Notes under the pieces: model-generated
Database searches by the model: none
What the model was told of the DNA's origin: nothing
Seen by the model: only the letters and a program-made list of their open reading frames with translations
Made by a program: the position numbers and the translations under genes
Assembly (NCBI GenBank): GCA_963776465.1
Contig: CAVZMV010000001.1
Location: forward strand, 62,001 to 126,000
From: DASRHK01 sp963776465
GTDB lineage: Bacteria; Pseudomonadota; Gammaproteobacteria; Nevskiales; Nevskiaceae
Reading direction: 5' to 3'
DNA: 64,000 nt
Shown here: piece after piece, positions 50,811-59,212 of the stretch
Layout of the letters: the number at the start of each line of letters is the position of its first letter
Numbering within the stretch: the first letter of the stretch is position 1

Positions 50811-51893
50811 ATGTCCACACTGACCACCTTGCATGCACACCACCCGGTGTCGCACGAGGCGCCACACGATCTGCGTAAGACCGGCATCGATCCGGACTTC
50901 TGGTACCCGCTCGCGCGTTCCCGGGATCTGAAACCCGGCAAGACACTCGGGAAGACCTTTGCCGGGGAACCGATCGTGCTGGTGCGGACCGCGGAAGGCG
51001 CCGTATTCGCACTCGAGGATCGTTGTGCGCACCGGCAGGTGCCGCTGCATCTGGGTGTGGTGCGTGGCGAGCGGCTGCAGTGCAGCTATCACTGCTGGAC
51101 CTACGACCGGACGGGCGCCTGCGTCAACGTGCCCTATCTGGACCAAGAGCAGAAGCTGCCCAACGGTGTGCGCAGCTATCCGACGCGCGAAGCCTACGGC
51201 ATGGTCTTCGTCTATCCAGGCGATCCTGCGCGGCTGGAGCGCGCCGTGTTTCCGCAGATCGCGACGTTCGGTCAACCGCAGTACAAGACGCGATTCCTCG
51301 ACCGGCGCATCGAATGCCACTACACGTTCATGCACGAGAACCTGATGGACATGAACCATCAATTCCTGCATCGCAGCCTGATGGGCAGCATGCGCACCAA
51401 GATGCTCGACCTGCGCGGCGGCGAGGACTGGGTGGAAGTCGATTACACCTTCACGCGCGCCGCCGGCAAGCAGCCGCTGGGCGAGCGCTTCATGATCGGC
51501 CGCAAGGGAGAAGCGCCCGCGGGCGCGGGCCTGGACCTGATGACGATCCGCACCGAGTATCCGTACCAGCTGCTCAAGTTCTGGATCGCCGGATCCAAGG
51601 AGCCGGCCCTGGATCTATGGAACGTCTACGTGCCCGTGGATCGCGCCCAGCGCATCAACCAGACCTACGGGATGATCAACATCCGCAAGCCGGGCGTCCC
51701 CGGCATGATCCACCTGCTGTGGCCGTTCATCATCGCGTTCACCAGTGGCATCTTCGCGCAGGATAAGAAGATCGTCGAAGCCGAGCAGCGCGCGTTCGAC
51801 GAGCAAGGAGAGGACCGGAACCAGGAGATTTTTCCGATCATCCAGAAGCTGCGCGGCCTGCTGTTGCGCAAGGGTGTGGCGCTGGGCGCGTAA
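50811..51893 (+). CDS. Rieske non-haem iron oxygenase, alpha subunit
   Basis: 360 residues. Rieske ligands C72, H74, C91 and H94 (CAH...CSYHCW); catalytic iron motif ENLMDMNHQFLH with N177, D180, H183 and H187. Similar in plan to vanillate, phthalate and other aromatic-acid or steroid-type oxygenases. AGGAGG eight bases before ATG 50811 decides the start. C-terminal helices (MIHLLWPFIIAFTSGIF) are hydrophobic enough to suggest membrane association. Convergent with a MAPEG gene one base away. Confidence 0.92.
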   Translation: MSTLTTLHAHHPVSHEAPHDLRKTGIDPDFWYPLARSRDLKPGKTLGKTFAGEPIVLVRTAEGAVFALEDRCAHRQVPLHLGVVRGERLQCSYHCWTYDRTGACVNVPYLDQEQKLPNGVRSYPTREAYGMVFVYPGDPARLERAVFPQIATFGQPQYKTRFLDRRIECHYTFMHENLMDMNHQFLHRSLMGSMRTKMLDLRGGEDWVEVDYTFTRAAGKQPLGERFMIGRKGEAPAGAGLDLMTIRTEYPYQLLKFWIAGSKEPALDLWNVYVPVDRAQRINQTYGMINIRKPGVPGMIHLLWPFIIAFTSGIFAQDKKIVEAEQRAFDEQGEDRNQEIFPIIQKLRGLLLRKGVALGA

Positions 51894-51894
51894 T

Positions 51895-52314
51895 TCAACC
51901 AATCGACATGGCCAGCCGCAGCCACAGGAAGATCAGCGCGAACAGCCCGACCCCGTACATCAGGAATCGGTGCAGCACCGTGTTGTAGGTCAGGTGGATC
52001 GCCGAGTGGACGCAGCGCGACACAACGAATAGCCACGCGGCCGCCACCGTGACCGTCGTCACCTCGCCGGCCAGGAACGTGCCCCACACCGCGATGTGGA
52101 ACAAAGGCGGCAGCTCGAAGTGGTTCTGCACGTGGCGCGTGTGCTTGCGCAGGCCCTCCGGCTCGGATCCCTCGTCGTAGGTCCGATAGAAGCGGTAATC
52201 GACCGCCCGGCTGCGGACCGCAGTGAAGCGCCGCGCACCCAGGGCCAGGATCAGCGTGAGCGTCAGCAGGGCCATGACGATGGACGGGTACAGGATGGCG
52301 ATCTTGGCAGGCAT
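51895..52314 (-). CDS. MAPEG family membrane protein
   Basis: 139 residues, four helices. KHTRHVQNHFELPPLFHIAVW and AWLFVVSRCVHSAIHLTYNTVLHRF are the family signature. Stop-to-stop with the Rieske gene at 50811, echoing the MAPEG/Rieske adjacency at 13746-15277. Divergent from the flavin oxidoreductase operon. Confidence 0.88.
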   Translation of the reverse strand: MPAKIAILYPSIVMALLTLTLILALGARRFTAVRSRAVDYRFYRTYDEGSEPEGLRKHTRHVQNHFELPPLFHIAVWGTFLAGEVTTVTVAAAWLFVVSRCVHSAIHLTYNTVLHRFLMYGVGLFALIFLWLRLAMSIG

Positions 52315-52355
52315 GTTCTCCCCTTGATCCGACGCGTGTGAAACAATCCGGCGCG

Positions 52356-53549
52356 ATGCGCAGTCCCGAGCCCGCCGTGTCCCCGTTCAGCCCGATCCGC
52401 GTCGGGCCGATCACCCTGCGCAATCGTTTCATAAAATCCGCCACGAATGAAGGCATGGCGCGCGGCGGCGTGCCCTCGCAGCGTCTGATGGAGCATCATC
52501 GGCGCATCGCTGCCGGCGGCGCGGCGATGACCACCGTCGCCTACTGCGCCGTCAGCGCGGACGGCCGCACCTTCGTCGACCAGGTCACGCTCGACGAGCA
52601 GTCCCTACCCCAGTTGCGCGCGCTCACCGACGCCGTGCATCGACACGACGCCGCGGCCTGCGCGCAGATCACGCACGGCGGCGCGTTCAACTTCCTGCCG
52701 TCGCTGACGACGAAGTACCCGCACTCCGCATCCGGCGGTTTCAACGAGGTCGGCGTCCTCGTCGGCAGGCTGTTCAAGACGGCGATGACGCGCGCCGACA
52801 TGGACGCCTGCGTACAGGAGTTCGTCACCGCAGCGAGGCGGGCGCGCGAAGCCGGCTTCGACGCGGTCGAGATCCACATGGGTCACGGCTACCTGCTGAG
52901 CCAGTTCCTCTCGCCGAAGTACAACCGTCGACGCGACGAGTACGGCGGCGATGCCGCGCAGCGCGCACGCTTTCCGGCAGAGGTTCTGAGCCGCGTGCTC
53001 AATGCCGTCGGCACGGACCTCGCGGTCACCTGCAAGATCAGCGTCACCGAAGGCTTCAAGGGCGGCGCGACTGCGGATGATGCGGTTGCGGTCGCACGTG
53101 TGCTGGAACAAGCCGGCGCGCACCTGCTGGTGCTCTCCGGCGGCATGAATGTCGAGGCGCCGTGGGCTATCTTCGGCAGCAACATGCCCAAGACCGTCAT
53201 CGGTCCGGTGCAGGGACGCTTCGCCACGCTCGTTTCGCGTCTTGCCGCGCTCACCGCGCCGAAGATCTCGTTCCACGAGATGTATTTCCTGGAGCACTCA
53301 AGGCGCGTCCGCGCTGCGGTGAAGCTGCCGCTGGCCTATCTCGGCGGCGCCAAGTCGATGGCCGGGGTGACCCAAGCCATGGCAGAGGGCTTCGACTGCG
53401 TCGCCATGGGCCGCGCGCTGATCCACGATCCCGACCTCGTCAGCAAGTTCGCCAGCGGCGCCGCGACGACCTCGGGCTGCACTGCCTGCAACGAATGCGT
53501 GGCGATGATGTATTCGCCGATGGGCACGCACTGCGTGCTGACCTCGTGA
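52356..53549 (+). CDS. NADH:flavin oxidoreductase (Old Yellow Enzyme family) with C-terminal cysteine cluster
   Basis: 397 residues (ATG 52356; a GTG at 52338 is possible). FMN barrel with LRNRFIKSATNE, AQITHGGAF, VEIHMGHGYLLSQFLSP and YLGGAKS. The C-terminus has CTACNECVAMMYSPMGTHC, resembling the [4Fe-4S] binding stretch of 2,4-dienoyl-CoA reductase-type members, but the second flavin/NAD domain is absent and the C spacing is C-x2-C-x2-C-x11-C. First gene of a six-gene operon with overlapping starts and stops. Confidence 0.9.
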   Translation: MRSPEPAVSPFSPIRVGPITLRNRFIKSATNEGMARGGVPSQRLMEHHRRIAAGGAAMTTVAYCAVSADGRTFVDQVTLDEQSLPQLRALTDAVHRHDAAACAQITHGGAFNFLPSLTTKYPHSASGGFNEVGVLVGRLFKTAMTRADMDACVQEFVTAARRAREAGFDAVEIHMGHGYLLSQFLSPKYNRRRDEYGGDAAQRARFPAEVLSRVLNAVGTDLAVTCKISVTEGFKGGATADDAVAVARVLEQAGAHLLVLSGGMNVEAPWAIFGSNMPKTVIGPVQGRFATLVSRLAALTAPKISFHEMYFLEHSRRVRAAVKLPLAYLGGAKSMAGVTQAMAEGFDCVAMGRALIHDPDLVSKFASGAATTSGCTACNECVAMMYSPMGTHCVLTS

Positions 53550-54619
53550 GCACCGAGCTGGAAACGGAAGTCGTCGCGCCGCCGGCGCCGCCGCCGGCGA
53601 AGCCTGCGATCGACCTCGACGACCTCTCGGAGGAGAAGCTGCTCGACCTGCGCGTCTGCGATCTGCCGGTGAAGATCGAAGGCACGTGGCTGGAGGAGCG
53701 CGTCACCCAGCTGCACGCCGAGCTCAAGTCCAAGAACCTGCTGTTCGAGCCGCGCTGCTATCTCGCCGACGAGTGGCTCACACCGGAGGACGAGCCGGAG
53801 ATCGGCATCCCCTTCTACCTCGCACATCCGCGGCTGATCGCGCTCGAGAAGAAGATGATGCTCGAGGCCGAGGGCGAGACGCCCGAGTGGTGCATGCAGC
53901 TGCTGCGTCATGAATGCGGCCACGCGATCTCGTATGCGTTCGGCCTGCATCGCAAGGCCAGCTGGCAGCGCGTGTTCGGCAGCCCCAAGCAGGAGTACGG
54001 CGAGACCTATCGCTTCCGTCCGTACAGCAAGAGCTTCGTGCGGCATCTGCCGAACTACTACGCGCAGTACCACCCGGACGAGGACTTCGTCGAGACCTTC
54101 GCGGTGTGGCTCACGCCTGGCCTCGACTGGAAGAAGGAATACCAGGGCTGGAAGGCGCTCGACAAGCTGGTGTTCGTCGACCGGCTGATGAAGTCGATCG
54201 CCGGCAAGCGGCCTGCCAAGCCCGCGGGCCGCAAGTACTGGCAGGCGGCGAAGATCCGCACGACGCTGCGCAAGTATTACCAGAAGCGCCGGCACGAGGA
54301 GGCCGAGAACTATCCCGACTTCCACGACGCGAACCTCAAGCGCATGTTCCGCGAAGGCCAGGCCAAGAACGAGACGCGGGCTCCCGTCGCCAAGCTGATC
54401 CAGGCGCATCGCAAGGAGCTGCTCAACGCGGTCTCGGGCTGGACCGGCGAGAACCGCTACATGGTCAACGAAGTGATCATCGCCGTGCACCAGCGCAGCA
54501 AGTCGCTGCGCCTGGTGACCGAAGACGCCGAAGCCGTCGCCCTGCTCAAGCTCTCCACCTACCTCACGACCCTCTTGATGAACTATCGCCACACCAACCG
54601 GCTGCGCGGCCGCCCATGA
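53546..54619 (+). CDS. Putative zinc-binding metallopeptidase (Peptidase_Mx-like)
   Basis: 357 residues from GTG overlapping the previous stop (GTGA). A Pro/Ala-rich N-terminus precedes a gluzincin-like core: RHECGHAISYAFGLH (H122, H126) and a downstream DEDFVETFAVWLTPG (E183 likely third ligand). No signal peptide, so cytoplasmic. I recall this peptidase type encoded beside ATP-grasp proteins, as here; target unknown. The C-terminal 120 residues are helical and Lys/Arg-rich. Confidence 0.85.
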   Translation: MSTELETEVVAPPAPPPAKPAIDLDDLSEEKLLDLRVCDLPVKIEGTWLEERVTQLHAELKSKNLLFEPRCYLADEWLTPEDEPEIGIPFYLAHPRLIALEKKMMLEAEGETPEWCMQLLRHECGHAISYAFGLHRKASWQRVFGSPKQEYGETYRFRPYSKSFVRHLPNYYAQYHPDEDFVETFAVWLTPGLDWKKEYQGWKALDKLVFVDRLMKSIAGKRPAKPAGRKYWQAAKIRTTLRKYYQKRRHEEAENYPDFHDANLKRMFREGQAKNETRAPVAKLIQAHRKELLNAVSGWTGENRYMVNEVIIAVHQRSKSLRLVTEDAEAVALLKLSTYLTTLLMNYRHTNRLRGRP

Positions 54620-55647
54620 AGGACATCGCGGTGAAAGGACTGCGCGTCCTGCTGCTGTTCGACATGCCCTACGCGGTCAAGCGCGATCACGACTACACCG
54701 CCGAGTTCGCCGATCCGGAAGGCTGCTACACCGAGAACGACGTCTACCAGGCGCTGCTCAAGAACGAGTGCAACGTGCGGCTGCTGGGCCTCTACGACGA
54801 TGTGCGTCCGCTGCTCGAGGAGGTTGAGGAGTTCAAGCCCGAGCTGATCTTCAACCTGGTCGAGACCTTCGACGACACCACGACCTGGGACAAGAACATC
54901 GCGGCGTTCATCGAGCTGCTCGGCATCCCGTACACTGGCGCTGCGTCCTCGTCGCTGTTCCTGTGCAACGACAAGGGCCTGTGCAAGAAGATCCTGCGCT
55001 TCCACCGCGTGCGCACACCGCGCTTCCACACCTACTACCGCCATCACAAGGTCTGGCTGCCCAAGACGCTGAAGCTGCCATGCGTGGTGAAGCCGCTGAC
55101 GGAGGAAGCTTCGCGCGGCATCTCGCAGGCCTCCATCGTCGACGACGAGAAGGGCTTCCTGGAGCGCGTGCAGATGATCCACGAGCGCATGGAGCTGGAC
55201 GCCATCGCCGAGGAGTACATCGAGGGCCGCGAGCTCTACGTCTCGATCATCGGCGACAAGGCGCTGCGCTTCCTGCCGCCGCGCGAGCTGACCTTCGGCG
55301 GCATGGCCGAGGACGAGCCGCGCATCGCGACTTATAAAGCCAAGTGGGACGACGCCTATCGCGCCAAGTGGGGCATCAAGAACCACTTCGCCGAGGAGCT
55401 CGACGATGAATTGCTGCGGCGTGTGAACGACGTGTGCAAGCGCGCCTACCGCGCGCTCAACATCCGCTCCTACGCACGCTTCGACTTGCGCGTCACCACT
55501 GGCGGCCTGGTCTACATCATCGAGCCCAACGTCAACCCGTGCATCGCCCGCGACGACGAGCTGGCGCAGTCGGCCGAGAAGATCGGCATCGAATACCCGG
55601 CGCTGATCCGCATGCTGCTGCGTCAGGCGCTGCGCCGGAAGCACTGA
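54616..55647 (+). CDS. ATP-grasp ligase, D-alanine-D-alanine ligase-like
   Basis: 343 residues, ATGA overlap with the peptidase gene. ELIFNLVETFDD and GIPYTGA resemble the Ddl N-domain; LPCVVKPLTEEASRGISQ is the ATP-binding lysine loop; AEEYIEGRELYVSIIG and YIIEPNVNPCI the metal-binding Glu/Asn region. Forms an amide or peptide bond from a carboxylate using ATP. It is probably not the housekeeping Ddl because it lies outside any cell-wall cluster and is paired with a peptidase. Confidence 0.9.
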   Translation: MKDIAVKGLRVLLLFDMPYAVKRDHDYTAEFADPEGCYTENDVYQALLKNECNVRLLGLYDDVRPLLEEVEEFKPELIFNLVETFDDTTTWDKNIAAFIELLGIPYTGAASSSLFLCNDKGLCKKILRFHRVRTPRFHTYYRHHKVWLPKTLKLPCVVKPLTEEASRGISQASIVDDEKGFLERVQMIHERMELDAIAEEYIEGRELYVSIIGDKALRFLPPRELTFGGMAEDEPRIATYKAKWDDAYRAKWGIKNHFAEELDDELLRRVNDVCKRAYRALNIRSYARFDLRVTTGGLVYIIEPNVNPCIARDDELAQSAEKIGIEYPALIRMLLRQALRRKH

Positions 55648-56369
55648 TGGCCCGCGTGTACCGCGAGCTCGAGCCCAAGGAGATCTGCTCCACCGCCGAC
55701 GGGCTGTGCCGCCGCATCGACGCGCGCTTCCCGGGCTCGGGGCTCGGCAAGGTCGCAAACGAGCTGCGGGCGCTGGCCGGCCAGACCGAGGCGCGCATCG
55801 ACCGGCTGCAGGCGACACCCTGGAGTTTGCGCGCGCTCACCTGGACTGCGGCCGCACTGCTGATCGTGCTGGCGCTGGTGGCGCCGGTGTTCATCAACAT
55901 CCGGCAGGAAGCGCCGGGGCTCACCGAGCTGATGCAGGGCATCGACTCGGCCGTCAACAACGTCGTGTTCATCTCCATCGCCATCTGGTTCCTGGTGACG
56001 CTGGAGCAGCGTCCGAAGCGGCGCGCCGCGCTGGAGGCCCTGCACGAGCTGCGCTCGCTCGCGCACATCATCGACCTGCACCAGCTCAAGAAGGACCCGG
56101 AGTTCGTGATGTCGCCGGAGCTCGCCACCGCCGAGGCCGTGCCCCAGCCGATGTCGCGGCTGACGCTCGGACGCTATCTCGACTACTGCTCGGAGCTGCT
56201 CTCGATCGTCAGCAAGCTCGCTGCGCTGTACGCCGAGCGCGTAGCCGATGCGCGCGTGCTCGACGCGGTCAACGACGTCGAGCAGCTCACCGGAGATCTT
56301 TCTTCCAAGATCTGGCAGAAGATCGTGATCCTCGACACCGTCGCCGCGCGCGAGGGAGATACCGCATGA
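55647..56369 (+). CDS. Two-helix membrane protein of unknown function
   Basis: 240 residues, TGATG overlap with the ATP-grasp gene. A charged N-terminal region, two hydrophobic helices (about 65-85 and 107-122) and a C-terminal helical cytoplasmic domain with several Leu/Glu/Lys heptad-like stretches (LEALHELRSLAHIIDLHQLKK). No family recognised. Its fixed position in the operon suggests a membrane partner of the peptidase/ligase pair. Confidence 0.8.
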   Translation: MARVYRELEPKEICSTADGLCRRIDARFPGSGLGKVANELRALAGQTEARIDRLQATPWSLRALTWTAAALLIVLALVAPVFINIRQEAPGLTELMQGIDSAVNNVVFISIAIWFLVTLEQRPKRRAALEALHELRSLAHIIDLHQLKKDPEFVMSPELATAEAVPQPMSRLTLGRYLDYCSELLSIVSKLAALYAERVADARVLDAVNDVEQLTGDLSSKIWQKIVILDTVAAREGDTA

Positions 56370-57121
56370 GAACCGCCGCCGCTTGCCTGACCCTTGTGCT
56401 CGCCGCCGGCTGCGCCGGGGCGCCGGCCACGTCGTCATGGCACGAAGGCTTCGACACGCTGCCCGCGGCGCAGGCCCTGCCCGCGCTCGCGCAGAAGCTG
56501 ATGGACGCGCTGCCCGGAGACAAGGCGACCTGGGAGCGGTATCTGTCCAACGACATGGTCTACGTCGGCGAGGACGGCGAAGTCGCCGGCAAGAAGGCGC
56601 TGCTCGACGGATTCGGCCCGTTCCCCTCGGGGCTGTCGGGATCGATCAAGGTCGCCGAGCCGAAGATCACGGAGTTCGGCGATACCGCGGTGATGGTGTT
56701 CGACGCGATCGAGGAAGAGGTCGTGTTCGACCAGCACGTCCTGGTGACGTACGTGACGATGCAGGTGTGGCATCGCGAGGACGGGCGCTGGCGGCTGATC
56801 GCGACCCAGGCCGGCGTGCGCCCGCGCGACCCGCCGCCCTCCCCGGTCCACGGCTCGCGGCTGCATGACTACGACGGCACCTACCGGATCGGCGACTGGC
56901 GCTATCGCGTCGAGACCAACGGCGAGACGCTGGTCGGCACCACCAACGACGGCAAGCCGGTCCCGCTGATCGCTGTCGGCGACAACGTCTTCGTCGACCA
57001 GGGCAACCGGCTCGGCACGCTGCGCATCTTCCTCAAAGCGCCGGGCGGCCGCGTCGACCGCATGGTCGAGCGTCGCAAGTTCGCCGACCTGGTGTGGCGG
57101 AAAACGGAGACTGCCCCATGA
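56366..57121 (+). CDS. Lipoprotein with SnoaL-like (DUF4440-type) domain
   Basis: 251 residues with lipobox LAAGC (Cys16). A cone-fold domain (ERYLSNDMVYVGEDGEVAGKKALLDGF ... VWHREDGRWRLIATQAGVR) is followed by a beta-rich C-terminal domain (YDGTYRIGDWRYRVETNGETLVGT). Envelope-anchored binding protein by inference. Overlaps both neighbours by four bases. Confidence 0.85.
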   Translation: MRTAAACLTLVLAAGCAGAPATSSWHEGFDTLPAAQALPALAQKLMDALPGDKATWERYLSNDMVYVGEDGEVAGKKALLDGFGPFPSGLSGSIKVAEPKITEFGDTAVMVFDAIEEEVVFDQHVLVTYVTMQVWHREDGRWRLIATQAGVRPRDPPPSPVHGSRLHDYDGTYRIGDWRYRVETNGETLVGTTNDGKPVPLIAVGDNVFVDQGNRLGTLRIFLKAPGGRVDRMVERRKFADLVWRKTETAP

Positions 57122-57519
57122 CCTACCGCAACAACAGCCACAACCTGGCGATCGGCTACATCCTGTGGATCTTCGGCTTCATGGGCGCGCACCGCTTCTA
57201 TTACGGCAAGCCGCTCACCGGCACGCTGTGGTTCTTCACGCTGGGCCTGTTCTTCATCGGCTGGATCGTGGACTTGTTCCTGATCCCGTCGATGGACCGC
57301 GCCGCCGACCGTCGCTTCCGCGAGGGTCCGATCGACTACACCGTCGCCTGGATCCTGTTGACCTTCCTCGGCGTCTTCGGCATCCACCGCTTCTACCAAG
57401 GCAAGTGGATCACCGGCATCCTCTATCTCGTCAGCGGCGGCCTGTTCCTGATCGGCATCGTCTACGACTACTGGACGCTCAACGACCAGATCGACGAGGT
57501 CAACGCTCGAGCTGGCTGA
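57118..57519 (+). CDS. Tandem TM2-domain membrane protein
   Basis: 133 residues. Two TM2 units, each with the signature GAHRFYYGK...GWIVDLFLIPSM and GIHRFYQGK...IGIVYDYWTL. TM2 proteins sit in the inner membrane with short loops; role poorly known. Last gene of the six-gene operon; the repeat pair C-D begins immediately after its stop codon. Confidence 0.9.
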   Translation: MTYRNNSHNLAIGYILWIFGFMGAHRFYYGKPLTGTLWFFTLGLFFIGWIVDLFLIPSMDRAADRRFREGPIDYTVAWILLTFLGVFGIHRFYQGKWITGILYLVSGGLFLIGIVYDYWTLNDQIDEVNARAG

Positions 57520-57520
57520 A

Positions 57521-57616
57521 ACGCGGAATGTCTTTGCAGGATCGCTGTGAATACGTCCATGTACGCTCCGAGCGCGGCGTCCATGCCGCGCACGGTCCCG
57601 CAAAGACATTCCGCGT
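57521..57616 (-). repeat. Composite stem-loop element C with conserved core
   Basis: Perfect 17-base outer arms (57521-57537 with 57600-57616), an inner hairpin GCGCGGC/GCCGCGC (57572-57591) and the core on the minus strand, GTACATGGACGTATTCACA (57564 to 57546). Same order as B and D when read on the minus strand. Starts one base after the TM2 gene stop. Confidence 0.85.
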
Positions 57617-57635
57617 CTCCTGCCACCGGCGGACG

Positions 57636-57738
57636 CGGGCTGCGGGAAGCTTCCGCGGGAGCGTATGCGACACGACGTCGCATACGCAGACTACAGGGAC
57701 GTATTTACGGCGGTCCCGCGGGAGCTTCCCGCAGCCCG
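57636..57738 (+). repeat. Composite stem-loop element D with conserved core
   Basis: 25-base outer arms (57636-57660 with 57714-57738) with a single G-T-type mismatch, a perfect 10-base inner hairpin GCGTATGCGA/TCGCATACGC (57661-57687) and the core CTACAGGGACGTATTTACG (57691-57709). Ends ten bases before the convergent PhoX-like gene. Confidence 0.85.
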
Positions 57739-57748
57739 ACCGCTTCGC

Positions 57749-59182
57749 CTACTTCCCGCGGAACTGCGGCGGGATGAGCAGCTCGTAAGTCACGCCCAGG
57801 CCGGAGCCGGGCGCGCCCGGAGGGATCAGCAATTGTCCGCCCGGAATCTGTGGGCCGCGCTGTGAGCTGAAGTACATGCGGCTGCCGTCGGGGCTGAACG
57901 CGGGCCCGGTCATTTCCGAGCCGGGCTGGTTCGCTTCCACCAGCACTTTCGCCGGCTGGTTGGGCACCAGGACCATGATGCGGATCGGACGGTCGCCGGC
58001 GCCGTAGTCCTCGACCACGATGATGTCGCCCGCGGGGCTCATGACTACGTTGTCGACGTCATCGAAGTCCGGCTCGATCTGCTCGTTGTCGAAGATGAGC
58101 TCGACCAGCTGGTTCTCCACGTCGAGCGCCCAGACGCGGTTGTCGCCCTTGGTGGACCAGAAGATGATCCCGCGCGTCGGCACTGAGCCGCCGCCCGGAA
58201 TGGTTTGCGCGGCAGCGGGCAGCTCGTGGTGCCACAGGCCCTCGCCGCCCTTGAACTGCGTGCCCGGCGCGCCCAGGCCCGCGCTCTCGATCTGCGATCG
58301 CACCGCGCCCTGCGGCTCGGCGGGACTTTCGACATTCCGCCACGTCACGCGCCGCAACTTGCGCACGTCCTCGACCTCGGGATAGCCGCCGTCCTCGAAG
58401 CCCTCGATGTTCATCACCTGCAGCACGCCGCTCTGCAGCGCCAGCCGCGCGCCGCCATCGATCACGTCGGACGGATCGGCGACGAAGCGATAGAAGCGTC
58501 CGCTGCCGGCATCCTCGGTGAGATACACGGTGCGGTGGCGCAAATCGGTGGCAGTGGCCTCATGCGCGAAGCGCCCGAGCGCGGGCTTGGCTTGCGCAGC
58601 GTTGATGCCGAAAGGATCGGTCTCCCACACCTGGCCCGAGTCGGTCTCCTCGCACGAGAGCCACGTCGCCCACGGCGTGCGGCCGCCGGCGCAGTTGGTG
58701 CTGGTATTGCTGAGGATGCTGTAGGCATTGACCAGCGTGCCGTCGGCGTTGAACACCAGTGCGCCGCAGCCGCCGGCGCCGCCCGGCACCTCGCTGTTGG
58801 AGGTGTAGACCCAGCCGCCTTCCGGGCGCGCGAACGTCGCGCCGCCGTCCGGGAAGATGTGCCACGGATAGAGGCTGCCGATGACGGGCGGCAGCCCGGT
58901 GCGGGCGACCGCACGCACGGTGAAGCCTTCCGGCACCGCGACGCCATCGAGGTCGGGCGCGCCGAGCGGGCCGATGCCGGAGAGCGGTCCTGACGGAATC
59001 GACAACTCGCCGCTTGGAGCGCCGGGGCCGCCCGGAACGTTTGGCAAACCCTGGAGCGGTGGCTGCGGCAGGTCGCCGCCGCACGCGGGCAAAAACCGCG
59101 TCAGCGCGATGGCGCCTCCGCTGAAAAACAGGCCGCGCAGCAGGCGGCGGCGTGAAACGGAAGTCGCGGTGGGATCGAGCAT
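57749..59182 (-). CDS. PhoX-like DUF839 protein, Tat-exported
   Basis: 477 residues. SRRRLLRGLFFSGGAIALTRFLPAC is a twin-arginine signal, possibly with a lipobox-like Cys. The propeller shows TPWATWLSCEET, GRFAHEATA, VYLTEDAGSGRFYRF, SPAGDIIVVEDYG and GPAFSPDGSRMYFSSQ, matching PhoX/DUF839 proteins, which in PhoX are calcium-iron alkaline phosphatases. Whether all PhoX metal ligands are present cannot be told by eye. Likely periplasmic. Confidence 0.88.
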   Translation of the reverse strand: MLDPTATSVSRRRLLRGLFFSGGAIALTRFLPACGGDLPQPPLQGLPNVPGGPGAPSGELSIPSGPLSGIGPLGAPDLDGVAVPEGFTVRAVARTGLPPVIGSLYPWHIFPDGGATFARPEGGWVYTSNSEVPGGAGGCGALVFNADGTLVNAYSILSNTSTNCAGGRTPWATWLSCEETDSGQVWETDPFGINAAQAKPALGRFAHEATATDLRHRTVYLTEDAGSGRFYRFVADPSDVIDGGARLALQSGVLQVMNIEGFEDGGYPEVEDVRKLRRVTWRNVESPAEPQGAVRSQIESAGLGAPGTQFKGGEGLWHHELPAAAQTIPGGGSVPTRGIIFWSTKGDNRVWALDVENQLVELIFDNEQIEPDFDDVDNVVMSPAGDIIVVEDYGAGDRPIRIMVLVPNQPAKVLVEANQPGSEMTGPAFSPDGSRMYFSSQRGPQIPGGQLLIPPGAPGSGLGVTYELLIPPQFRGK

Positions 59183-59212
59183 GACGGGCGCGTGCGGAAG
59201 GACCGATCGAGT

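Noticed and set aside
48484..51371. Long minus-strand frames extending upstream of the TonB receptor through the Rieske gene
   Set aside because: Homology to receptors starts only at 50738 with a signal peptide; the upstream part is antisense to a convincing Rieske oxygenase.
54616..55647. Housekeeping D-Ala-D-Ala ligase (ddl)
   Set aside because: ATP-grasp motifs fit the superfamily, but the operon partners are not cell-wall genes, so the symbol ddl was not assigned.
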